From Oscheius sp. JU75 (taxonomy: Eukaryota > Nematoda > Chromadorea > Rhabditida > Rhabditidae), in NCBI GenBank assembly GCA_037178855.1, contig JASJZC010000006.1, positions 9,466,501 through 9,530,500 on the forward strand: a DNA stretch of 64,000 nucleotides. Reading direction: 5' to 3'. Each line of letters opens with the position of its first letter. Within the stretch, counting starts at the first letter, position 1. The translations under genes were made by a program, and so were the position numbers. The notes under the pieces were generated by a model. It searched no databases and was not told the DNA's origin. It saw nothing but the letters and a program-made list of their open reading frames with translations. Shown here one piece after another: positions 44,636-55,041 of this stretch.

Positions 44636-47600
44636 CTAGATCATAATATTCTTCAGAACTTCTTCAGGTATCAGCTCTTCGCGCTTCTGTTTCAATGGGT
44701 CAGTCTCTACTTGAACAAGTCGACGCAGCTTCTCTTCGGCAGTGGAATTGCCACGGTAGAGGACAGTCACATAGGCTGCTGAAAAACAGTTTTCAATCAT
44801 GTCCAAATATATTACTAACTCTTATTACGATGGTTCCTACGTAGTTTGATTTCCTCCGCTCCGGTTTTCTCAATGAGCTTCTGAGCTACAGCCTCGAGAT
44901 TCACAGGAACTGAATGAGCAAATTGGTCAAAGACTAGGAAACATGTCTCACTTGTCTCAGATACAGTTGGCAATTCAATGATCAGGATCTCCTTTTCCAG
45001 ACTGTCCATGTGGGTTGGATTACCGACCAGCTCGTCGAGTCGTTGATAAATGCAGAGAGCGTAGAAACTCTTCCTGGCCGCCTGCACTCTTGATTTTGCA
45101 CTGTGAAGACGCAAGACGAGTTATGTACTACCGGAAAGCGGCCACAAACTTTGCCTAGCTAGCTCAGTCGGGCTACGAAACTAAACAACCAGAACTTGAT
45201 CCCCGTGTGACAAAACTTTTTGTCATGAATCGCTCAGGACCACTTTCCGAAAGCTCAAAATTTCAAGTTTTTGCTACTATAGAGACACCAGATATGCGTC
45301 CTAATTACAGAGAGACAGAAAAACGACAATCTACCTCGTACACGGACTGCCAATCCAGCTGTATAGCTAAATTCTCGATACTGTACCGGCGTCTCATACC
45401 GTACTCGACTGTGCGTCTAGAAGCCAGTCTTTCCAGCAACTTGGCCATCAGCTCTCCCGCGTGAATCTTTGATGGGACTGTGGAAGGACTCCACTAAAGA
45501 ATACATAGATTTTCCCCAACAGATATTGATGTTACCGCGTCGAAGAGTGTCTCAACAGAGGAATCTTTCAGCTTCTCGCGTGAAGCTGCCGTCATCAAGA
45601 GGAAGATGAAACGACTACCCGAAAACGAGTGGTTTACAACGCCACAGCGTTTGGCCCATTGGAGAAGAACAAACAGGACGGCAAGAACTCCTGCTAAAAA
45701 TAAGAAGTTCGTATAATCTGGATTGCTGAAACGTTTAGTACACAGTCCTTCACAGAGAGACAGCGAGACAGAGAAAGAGAGAGCCGGAGAGACCTACCCT
45801 CGCCACGAGTGTGAAGATTGTTGAGGCACACAAACAACCATGGAGGATGATTATTTTTATCGAGGAATCGATGAAAATCTGCAAGGTTTTTCCCTGTGTA
45901 CTCGCCAATCTTCGTCTTCAGTGACTGAAATAGGCTCCTTCGTTTGATTGGGAACTCGTCAGACCTCATGGAAACTCTCTTCGTTGACTTCGAAATACTG
46001 ACTCCTGCCGATGAAAGAGTCCTGAATCTCGGCTAAGACATCCCAGGCAGTCCAGGCGAATGAAAGTAACTGATCGCCGGTCTCGATGGCTTTTTCTGTA
46101 AACATTACATTCTCAAGGAAGTCTGTTAGTGCACACTGTAGACCAACTTGTAGCCCAGAAGAGCCTTCAGCTTCATTTCTTTAGTGACTGTTCCAACCCG
46201 CCGCTTCAGGACGTTCTGACTCTCCCACTGGTCGTGTTTGCCGTGGTATACAGTAGCTTTTAGGTAGTTGTCGTCTCCATCTCTTACCTGAAACACTCTC
46301 TCTGTCTCTCTGTCTGTTTGTCTCTCTGTCTCATCTTAGTTTCTTACCTCGAAGAATCGCTGTCTCTGTTCCTGGAAAAGAACATTGACAAGCCTCCTAA
46401 CCACAGTGGTCGAGGTAAAGTTCGATCCGTCATTCTCGTCCCTCTCCTTGTTCTGCATTTGAAGAATGCATCCGGAGAAGAGCTCTCCCTCTGTCTTGAT
46501 ACCGTAGTTCTCTCTGATTCCCTTGATCTTCGAGTTGTAGACGTTCAGCTGTCTCAAGACCTTCTGCTCCATTGCTTCGTAGTCACTTTTCTTCATATTT
46601 TTCTCCAGATTGGCGAGTTCTTCCAGAAAGATAGGACTCATCTGAAGTTGGATTTACTTTATATCCCTTAGAAATAGTGTTTTCAGGGCAGTATTTTTTT
46701 TTTTAACTTTTTGATGTTCTGCAAACTTGTAGGTCTGAAAAAGGACTACAACTTTGCAGAATATAGGAAAGGCTGAAAAGTCACACTAAAACTTAAAAGG
46801 AGACTTTGAAAAAGTGGAACGCCGCCATTTTATTTGAGTTTCCGTCCATACAGTCTTGGCTGGTCCACCTACGACCCTGTGAGACGAAACGGGTGCGAGC
46901 TCGTGAAAGTTTTTGCCCTTTTACTAGGTTTATTTTTGAGTCTTACGATGTTTTGCAAAGAAAATAGTCAACAACGTTGCTGTGACCCGAAAAATAGGCT
47001 TTACAGTACCTTGACTTTAGTCTCGATGTCCTTAGCTGAAGTCAAGCAGGAAAGTTGCCGGTTGCTCCGATGAATAACTCCATTAATTCTGCCACTGGCA
47101 TAAGTCGGTCCATATTCCTCCTGCCGCTTGAAGTCGGCCCGCCGATAGCACCTCTCCGGAGGTATGTCCTGTCCAGTCAGATCACATTTGATCCAAGTAC
47201 TGGTCAAGTCAGCCGGCGGGATACCGCTCTTGGCAAAGTCCAGAGACTTACAGCACTTTTTAATCAGTCTCTTGCTTCCCTAAAGCGGATATTTATGCTA
47301 AAATGACAGGCCAGTACCTCCGAATTGATACCAAAAATGTCCGAACAGGTCATCTGTGCGTTGGCAAACATGCCAATCTTGTTCTTGGCTATGTAATCCA
47401 GATAGTATTCGATCTTTTTCGCTTCCTCTGGAAGCGTCTCCCAATGCGGACGCTTTACAAGTTTGTCGTTGTCCACAAAGTCAAACGGTTCCTCGTTTCG
47501 ATCCAACAGAAGCTCATCGTCGCAGAGGACGGTGTACTCGTCTCCGTCGAGGTCACTTCCTAAAGTCGGTATACGGTAAGAGCTCCAGCAGTAGTGAACT

Positions 47601-50600
47601 CTCACGATCGCCCTGCTAAAGTCTGCCCTACCGTATCCTTGTAAGCTGACTTTTTGCTTACACCCCCAAGCAGTCAATGCCTCTGGATACCTCCCTTCTT
47701 CATGGACGTGGATTTCTGGAACACAACTAAGGGCTTCGTGCTTCACCAAGAGGACTTCTTCGTCAGTACTGACACAGAAGTTGCCTGTGTCCTAGCCCAC
47801 CTGACAGACTTGTTCCTTGCATCTGCTAGTCTTGTTCAACTGTTTACATCAGAGACGGGCGGAATGCGGGATATACGAAGGTGTCATTTTGACGACGGAG
47901 TGCGCACCAACTCGTATAACATATAGGCTGCGTATGGAAATTGACTACGGTTAGTTGTCGATGCGCAGCATTGTGTTATAAGAGTTGGTGCGCACTCCAA
48001 AGTGAATATTTCGCATTTCGCCCGTCTTTGGTTTATATCCTAGCTATTCCTGACTGTTAGCATGACATGTTATCAGGTCAGCTTGTCATGTCAGTCTGTC
48101 AATTCTATTGTCCTTCTGTTTATATTGATGCCTGTCTTTTTGAGCTACACACTCGTATAAAAGTTCGCGTAGCAATCTGAACTCTAGACCAGACATGTCA
48201 ACAAATTGACAGGACTATTGGCCGGATCTGACTTGTCATTCTTGCTTTGCACTTCCAGACAGTTACATAGCCACAGATACTTCAAAAAGACTCCCTACCT
48301 GCCATCTTATCCGGTTCCGGACGCTTCCCATGATTCGGGAAGACAATGACATCCCAATAGCGCTCAGCCAGCTCCTTATGATTGATCGCCTCGTAAATTC
48401 TCACATCACCACTGGCAAGACAGGGATTCTTCGTCACGGTAATATTGCCCTCGAGGATTTTGCGTGGAGCATCCTTCCGTGGAAACTTGTCCCTGACCGA
48501 GACGGTCCACTGGACGAAGACCTGGCCCGGCTTCAAGAGTCCAGTCTCGTCACAAACTCCGAACATGGATCGGCCCAAGTGATGCGGCATTGGGAAACTG
48601 ATCTTGTTGATTTGTTGCTCTGAAATTGGCGGATCTTAGGGTTGATGGGAAAAAAAACTACCAAGTTTCTGCTTAACATAGGCTCTGACCAAGCTGACGA
48701 AGAAGTCCTCTTGGTGAAGGACGAAGCCCTTAGTTGTGCTCAAGAAATCCACGTCCATGAAGAAGGGAAGATCCTAAAGTATCCATTTTGCTTGAAAAGA
48801 TCTCAGAACATCTTTTATGGAAAACACAAAAAGATATTATCATCACTGGAACACAACCCGACAGCTTTTGACCAGTAGTCTGAGCACTAACCGAGTGAGC
48901 CATGAGGACAAAAGCCACGCCGATGTTCACCGAGTAATTTGTCCTGACATACAAAGAGTGCAGGCGGTATAAGGCCGCTAGAGTTACTGCGCAGACCTTT
49001 CATGTTTTGCTCACCCAACTAACCTTGAGCACATTCCGGAACTTGACTTCATCGACAAGAGAGAAAGCCAGCGACTGAAACATTTCTTCGTAGAGATTCA
49101 GGATCCGGTTGGTAATCCGTTTATGAGTTGCGGGTTTTACAGATTTCGAATTCTGGCAGAGAATGTTAATTAGCGGTTTGCTGAGATTGGTGGGCAGCGG
49201 CATGGCAGCTTTGACCAGCTCGATGTGACCTTCCTTCCGGCCGTCGAATTTGCGCTGTGAATAGCGAAAAGCCAGTGTCAAGCCATCTCCAAGATCTGGA
49301 TTCACGGCCAGCATGCCCTTGAATCCAAGGAAACGGAACTGGAATGCACAGGGAGCATTGGAGATTTTGAGCAGAGAGAAAATGGTCTCGTTGAGTCGTC
49401 GACTGATCTGTCCACAACCGTCACTAAAGCAGAATGGCTTTCCTTTGCTGTTGAGGGCATCGGGGTATTCAAAGTCATTGATCATGCCCCACATGTTGCT
49501 CTTTATCAAGAAGTCGCATCGCTGAAATCAGTAGTGAGAATTGGTATCTGAACTATACCTCTCTATCTCGCAATATATCTGTCTATCTATTTCTCTGTCA
49601 ACTCACCAGACTCTGGGTGAGTAGCTGTCCTTCTCTAGCCAATCGTCGGTACATGTTATTGCCTACTTGCTGATCCAAATTTTCAAATTGACCCAGCTGT
49701 TTGAAAGTACATGTTATCAGGGTCTGATCCATGAAGTAAGTTCCCATCTCACGCTGTTGGCTTCCAGACGATCCAAAGAATTTGTAGATACGGCCACAGA
49801 TTTCGACCCCGTGCAGCATCGTGGTGACCAGGATCTGACGTAAACGACTTTCTCCGTGGTTGTGAACTCTAAGCTGAGATCCGTCATCTTCTCTCACAAG
49901 AACGCGCATCATTCTGGTCTCGTCTTTGATGTGACGAGTGACTGTGTTCCCCAAATGGATTTCTGGACATCGGAATAGGATACGAGTCGGGGTCAGGACA
50001 ATCTAAAATACTGCTACTCTAGGCCGTGAAGAAGAGACACAAAGACAGGTAGAATCAAAAACCTTACCAATCCAATTTTCTCAAACTGGATGTCATTCAG
50101 CTTATCATCGTAGGGAAGAATGGACAGGTTGCCCTCCTTTAGAGCTTGTCTAAACGTCGCGATGATAGTGAATATGTCGGCATGTTTCTTCCGAGTATTC
50201 AGGAAGCGCGTGAGTGATTCGAGGATCTTGATGCAGTCAGCACAGCTGTCGTTCCAAGCCATTTCAAGGATAATGTTTTGAAAGCTATTGAATGCGATTT
50301 CGTCCACTAGGATCTGGTTCTTGACTATGGCTCCTCTGAAATGATGAACGGTTAAAAAGCTGTTACCACCTACAGAGACAGTAGCACTTTGACCATGTAG
50401 ACGATGTAGAAGATATCCTTCTCATGAAAGCGGTTTTGTTTCATCAAAAGTTCGTGGATGCGTTCGCTGGGGCGAGGTACAAAATGAAAAGAGTTTCTCC
50501 CTCCTTGGATTTCGCCTTGGATCTTATCTTGAGAAGTCTTAAGCCAGGACTTTCGTAGTACCAGAGACAGAGACTCACCTTGATCTGTCCGAATTCGATT

Positions 50601-52397
50601 GGCACATGTGTCCTTGCATAGATTCTCGAGAGCAGAATGTAGAGCTCTTTTTCAGAAGCGTTTTGGTACTCAACGCGGATGAACCGGTTGTTTGCCAAAA
50701 CACTTTTCTCAGGATACTCCAGACTGTTGGTCCCGCGATAGACAGTTTCGAATTGCTGCCTCGGCTCGGCTGACTGAAGAAGCTCATGTGTTTGCAGCAG
50801 AAAAAACTTACCATATTGGGTTGTCCACTGGGTAGAATTCCAACCTCAGTCCTCCGAATACTGGCCGGATAGGCCAGCTCAAAGAAGAGAACATAGCGAT
50901 CGTTGAACTGGGAGACAATGACTCTCTGGAGCTGCTTCTTCTCACGCTCGATCGTGAGAATGTAGTATTCCAAAGGTCTCTGGGCTTGGGGATTCCGATT
51001 GGTGTAGTTCCAGATGTCAATCGCCATCAGACGGTCATTGTCAAAGTTGAAAGTGGATACGAACTTGGCCCTCATCCAGGCTCCCCATTTGGGAGAGAAA
51101 TGATCGTTGTCATAGTTTATCTGAATTCGTTCTTGTTGCAGGCATGAGAAAAATGGTTACAGTCCAGTGATTAACGAAGTCTTGGTTTGGTAGCAGTGTT
51201 CCAAATTGAAGCGATGCGACTTGGAGTTTCATACAGGAACTGAATTCTGTTTGTTTAATAAGTACAACGTAATTTAAGACAAGAATATAGCACTTGCGCC
51301 CGACTTCCCACTCATGAATGACAGAAAATTGACGCGGTCTTTGTCCGCTTGGCTCACTCGGTTAGCGCTCCGTCACAAAGCTTAGCTAGCCGCGTTCGAC
51401 TCTCACACAGAGCTCTTCATACTGAAACTTACACTAGGCCGCGATAAAATAGCTTCTCGTCCTTGGCTCTCCAAAGAACTTTTAATATGGTTTGACCCGT
51501 CTTCCATGGCTTCTTCGCAGCCTCCAATATTCTGGAGAACGCGTTCTTTGGAGAATCGGTCAGCTGAAACGACATTGCGATATACAGAGAGGGTGACGCA
51601 CGATAAGGGAGTACTGCAGTTGACTCACACAGCCCAGCTCCTTCAATTCCATACCCTCGACATAGGTAGCACGAAGAGATTGCTGAAACTTTGCTCCAGA
51701 GAGACAGTGAGACAGAGAGGCAGAAAGACGACGAGACAGAGAGACAGAGACAGAATTTACAAACCTGGTTAATGCCTATCCCATGCTCAAATTTTATAGC
51801 CTCGCTCCCTCCAATTCTCGGTAGCTCCAAGACGATCGGTATGGTCTCGACATCCGTCGTCAGTACCAAGTCGTCTGGAGACCAGTTCTCCGCATCGCTC
51901 AGATTTCTGCCACAGACGGCTCCAGGCCTGGATTTTCCATTGCTTTCCTCGGCTAAGTTCAGAGCGCCTTAATCCAATTATATTTCCGAAATACGTCTTA
52001 ATCACCCATAGCGTTGGCGAGGGGACGCTGCATATTGGTTTTCGATGCCCTCGAAAGGCGCTGGTCTGGAAATTAGTGTATATTTAAGTCCAGGCCGACC
52101 CTTTCAACCCATAAAAAGTGCACATATAGCAAGGATATTTTGTGCGCATCAACTCTCATAACATATTCACTGTGTCCTTTCTGTCTCACTGTCTCTGCGG
52201 CCTGTATCGTGTCCAAGTTGATGCACACTCCAAAGCGAAAATAGTGCAGAAACCAAGAGAAGGGCCATAATAGATTCTAATAGATTACAGTCAGCTCTGG
52301 ATGTGTTATTATTTAAGGGTACGGACCGAAAGAGTGTTTGTCTTAGGGGAAGAGAGACTCACCTCGCCGTCTGATATGGTCTTCCGCTGGTATTCAT
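44636..52397 (-). CDS. Cellular RNA-dependent RNA polymerase 1 (EGO-1/RRF-like)
   Basis: About twenty minus-strand exons encode a full-length RdRP of the kind that makes secondary siRNAs from RNA templates. Start MNTSGRPYQTAR, ATG 11 bases after TTTTTTGCAG (trans-splice). Landmarks: NYDNDHFSPKWGAWMRAKFV; QLQRVIVSQFNDRYVLFFEL; ILFRCPEIHLGNTVTRHI; KFFGSSGSQQREMGTYF; FCFSDGCGQISRRL and FQFRFLGFKGMLAV (the DGxGxIS...R..G.KG core); SGDVRIYEAINHKEL; and the catalytic loop GSDLDGDEYTVLCDDEL with all three DxDGD aspartates. The C-terminal helical part ends EEVLKNIMI. The intron 5' of the catalytic exon (47560-48298) is unusual, holding an inverted exon copy, a MITE and a TGTCA tract. Partner of RdRP 2, in the opposite orientation. 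Confidence 0.93.
45151..45214 (+). repeat. tRNA-derived fragment in RdRP 1 intron
   Basis: GCCTAGCTAGCTCAGTCGGG resembles a tRNA D-arm. CTACGAAACTAAAC and ACTTGATCCCCGTGTGACAA follow, then ACTTTTTGTC. The 3' part is shared with the copy at 7049. Confidence 0.5.
46700..46985. repeat. MITE-like palindromic element, family A
   Basis: In an RdRP 1 intron. The left palindrome (GATGTTCTGCAAACTTGTAG / GGACTACAACTTTGCAGAAT), centre with GAAACGGGTGCGAGC, and right remnant (CGATGTTTTGCAAAG) follow the family order. Confidence 0.6.
47693..47766 (+). pseudogene. Inverted copy of an RdRP 1 exon inside the next intron
   Basis: These 74 bp on the + strand match the - strand exon at about 48696-48771 with about three mismatches. 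Read on the + strand it stays open: PFFMDVDFWNTTKGFVLHQE then DFFVS, against DVDFLSTTKGF in the exon. Because the copy is inverted inside the same transcription unit (intron 47560-48298), the unspliced RNA can form a hairpin of about 74 bp with a loop of roughly 930 nt. It could derive from an inverted duplication or a lost plus-strand paralogue. Confidence 0.8.
47853..48027. mobile_element. MITE with long terminal inverted repeats, family B
   Basis: Left end AGACGGGCGGAATGCGGGAT with GGAGTGCGCACCAACTCGTA inside; the right end is the near-perfect complement (GAGTTGGTGCGCACTCC and CGCATTTCGCCCGTCT). About 175 bp, no coding capacity, inserted in the RdRP 1 intron. Relatives with GTGCGCAYCAACTC occur at about 52141, 57786, 57967 and 63476. 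Confidence 0.7.
48050..48260. repeat. TGTCA-rich tract
   Basis: TGTCATG, TTGTCAT, CTGTCAA, TGACA and ACTTGTCA words recur irregularly for about 200 bp. The same composition appears at 5150-5240, 28700-29060, 55600-55720, 59280-59370 and 63500-63960. It is not an exact tandem repeat. Confidence 0.45.
48850..48910 (-). repeat. tRNA-derived fragment in RdRP 1 intron
   Basis: On the - strand ATGGCTCACTCGGTTAGTGC and a decayed continuation. The 5' half matches the copy at 51343-51411, so these two are probably from the same subfamily. Confidence 0.45.
51343..51411 (+). repeat. tRNA-derived fragment in RdRP 1 intron
   Basis: CTTGGCTCACTCGGTTAGCG, then GCCGCGTTCGACTCTCAC as B-box/T-arm. Inserted on the strand opposite to the host gene. 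Confidence 0.5.
52141..52245. repeat. Family B MITE copy (diverged)
   Basis: GTGCGCATCAACTCTCATAA at the left and AAGTTGATGCACACTCCAAA at the right are inverted relatives of the ends at 47870 and 47985. Lies in the 5' part of RdRP 1. Confidence 0.5.
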
Positions 52398-53902
52398 GGC
52401 TTTATCACCTGCAAAAAACCATGACGGCTGACGAAATGGCTTGAAAAAAAAGGAGAGTGCAGAGAAGGTGGTGTCGCGAAATCGGTAGACTTATCAGAGG
52501 AGCAAGAAGGTAATTTACAACTATGTGAAATCGATTGACTACAGACCTTCAAACGCCTCATTGAATCAGAGAAAGGACTTCGCGTTCGAACCTCTAGGTT
52601 AAACCATTTTTTCTCCTCAGAAAACATATTACAAAGGAGTTCCTATCCCTTGTTACTCAGAACTATTATTTCTGCCATTTCAGATCATCCAAATTTGCGC
52701 ACCAAGTTCAAAAGCTGAAGCGAGCTCGTTTAGTTTTTTGGGGGATTGTTTCATTGTTTGTCAACAAAATGGTAAAAACCAACGAAACAGCTGCTGCAGT
52801 GCGATCAACTGGTCATCAGCTGGGCCGGGGCGCCTTTTTTCTTTTTACCGGGCCATAGTTTGTGTTCAACAAACCAGCTGATGTGTCACGTTCAAAATAT
52901 GCTAAAGCAGACAGAAGCAGTTCACTATTATCAAGACTCATGAGCAAAAAAAACGTCAAAACTGGCTTTGGCCAAATAACTGACCTTAGTCAGGTATATG
53001 GCCAAAGCTTGCTATTTCGTCTCTCAATCTTTTTAAAATTTTCCGCGCGTGTCTGTCTGTCTGTCCGTCTGAAGCCGTCTGTGCGCAGCCAGCGCTCCCC
53101 TGCGTTGGCGCCCCTCGCCTGCTTGGTGTACTGCTAGGAGGTGCCGTCGCCGGCAGCACGCCCGCCGCATGCGTCTCGGGTTCGATTCCGCGCCCTTCTA
53201 TCTACCGCTCCCTTCTATCGCATTGAGGTCAGTAACGTGTCATTTGTAGAGTTTGATGAGCTGAGTAAATCAAATGATAAAAGCGAAAAATTGGCATTTC
53301 ACCGCAATTTCAAAACAAATCGAGTTGTGAGCTAAAGTTAATGTTCGAGAGATAGAACGTGGGTTCAAAGGATAAGAAGTTAGTTCTAAGGCTTGGAAGT
53401 GGGTTCAAAGAATAGGAAGTATAGGATATATGGGATGGAAATGAGTTCAAATGAACGGAATTTAGTAGAAAATGATTTCGAAGAGTGGGTTCGAGGAATT
53501 TGATTTAAAAGATAGGTATTGAGTCCAAAGTATAGAAATGGGTGGGAAACGGTGTTAGAAGTTTAGGAACTGTCTCTGTCTCTTTGTCTCCTTTCCCTTA
53601 CACTATTCTCTACTATCTGTAGCGTGATGGTTTCTGTAGCGGATTGTGTCTGTTTGTTTGTCCGAGGCCACGTACCCGAAGCGACAAATTATTGCCAATT
53701 AGCTTGTGCCAAAAGTTTGCAAGTCAGGTTTGAAATTTGAGATAAAGCGTATAGCTTTTGGAAAGAGTCACACAGTAGAGCAACAGTAGTTGGCGGCGAA
53801 GCTGTTTTTCGGCAGCTGGTCTAATCTACAATGAGAATACGGGCTAATTGAGGAAACTGTCAGTCTTTCAAAGAGTCATTTCCGGAGACAATTCATTGCC
53901 GA
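52398..53902. other. Intergenic region between RdRP 1 and aldo-keto reductase
   Basis: No gene supported. About 53040-53220 is markedly GC-rich compared with its surroundings and includes a T-arm-like CTCGGGTTCGATTCCGCG. From about 53338 to 53540 a loose repeat of GGGTTCAAAGAATAGGAAGT-like units occurs. Confidence 0.45.
53338..53540 (+). repeat. Degenerate GGTTCAAAG..AGGAAGT tandem-like repeat
   Basis: Units such as GTGGGTTCAAAGGATAAGAA, GTGGGTTCAAAGAATAGGAA and GAGTTCAAATGAACGG follow each other at 20-60 base intervals. No coding sense. Confidence 0.5.
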
Positions 53903-55041
53903 TCAAATGATATAACTCGAGTCCCAGCAGACCTTCCTCGTCTTGCCGTTGTTCAACAACCTGTTAATGTCTTCCCTCGATATTTTAACTTCTATCGCCT
54001 TCATATTTTCCCGTATGTGATCTGGATTTGTACTCCTTGGGATCACACTGATTCCCTGTGACAAACTCCAGGCCAGAAGGAAGACAGAGACAGATCTGAA
54101 TCGGTAACCATTGAATGGAGCTGACTTACACACTGTACTTCTTGGCCAGTTCAATGATCTCAGGGTCTGAAACTAGCTCCTTATGATACTCTTCGTTGCC
54201 AAGACTACTATAGGCTTGAAAGTGAATCCCGTTTTTTGCACAGTACTCCACGAGATCGGTCTGATGAAAATGGGGATGGTATTCGATTTGGTTGAGAGCC
54301 GGTGGGATTCGGCATTCTTTCAGTAAGAGTGAGAGATGTCTTTCGTCGAAGTTGGAGACTCCAATGGCACGAATGTCCCCTCGGTCTTAATAAGAAAGTA
54401 AGAGAGACGAAGAGGTAGAGAGAATGAAAGACAGAAAAAAACAGGAACAGAGAGATTCAGAGAGACCCTCACCGTAAAACTTTTCCAAAACTGAATAGCT
54501 CTCATGTCTGAGAATTGGGTTGTAGGAATACGTTCCCGGCATCTTGCACACTCCCGGCCAATGCACCAACAATAAGTCGAGGTAGTCTGTTTGCAGGTCG
54601 TCGAGACTTCTGAAACTTCGATCAGACTGAATTAGGGCGAGAACTGACTGCTCGATGACCTCTTCGGCCAGATCTTTGCCTTGAGAGATAGGAGTCAGCT
54701 TGGAGCTCAAGAATATGTCCTCTCTGTAACAATGTTTCAATGACAGACTGACCAAGAGCACAGAGAAACAGGGAAGTACAAGAAGAGTAGGACTGCTCAA
54801 ACCTTTTTAATTTATATTTCGGTAGCAGCGTGTCCAAGGCCTCTCCGACAGCTTGTTCTGTCCCGTATAGTTGAGCCGTATCGATCAGACGATATCCATA
54901 GGCCAGTCCAGCGTCCAGACTCTCATAAAGCTTGTCTTCGTTTACCTGAATTCTAAGGGTTTATAAGTAGAATCGGCCTACCTGATACGTGCCCATTCCG
55001 ATCATAGGCATCTTCGTTTTGACGTACTCACGACCGTCCAT
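53903..55041 (-). CDS. Aldo-keto reductase (NADPH-dependent)
   Basis: Six or so minus-strand exons give a roughly full-length (beta/alpha)8 aldo-keto reductase that reduces aldehydes or ketones with NADPH. MPMIGMGTYQ start strand; RLIDTAQLYGTEQAVGEAL with catalytic Asp and Tyr; DIFLSSKLTP with catalytic Lys; YLDLLLVHWPGV with catalytic His; RAIGVSNFDERHLSLLL; ALNQIEYHPHFHQ; and the cofactor-binding SVIPRSTNPDHIREN. It ends CWDSSYII. The start MDGREYVKTK is the first ATG in the open exon; no acceptor-like sequence directly precedes it, unlike its neighbours. The substrate is unknown. Confidence 0.9.

Noticed and set aside
47650-47926. A separate plus-strand RdRP gene fragment as a real gene
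   Set aside because: Only one exon-length piece matches, nothing on either side extends the homology, and it lies in an intron of RdRP 1; it is better explained as an inverted duplicate.
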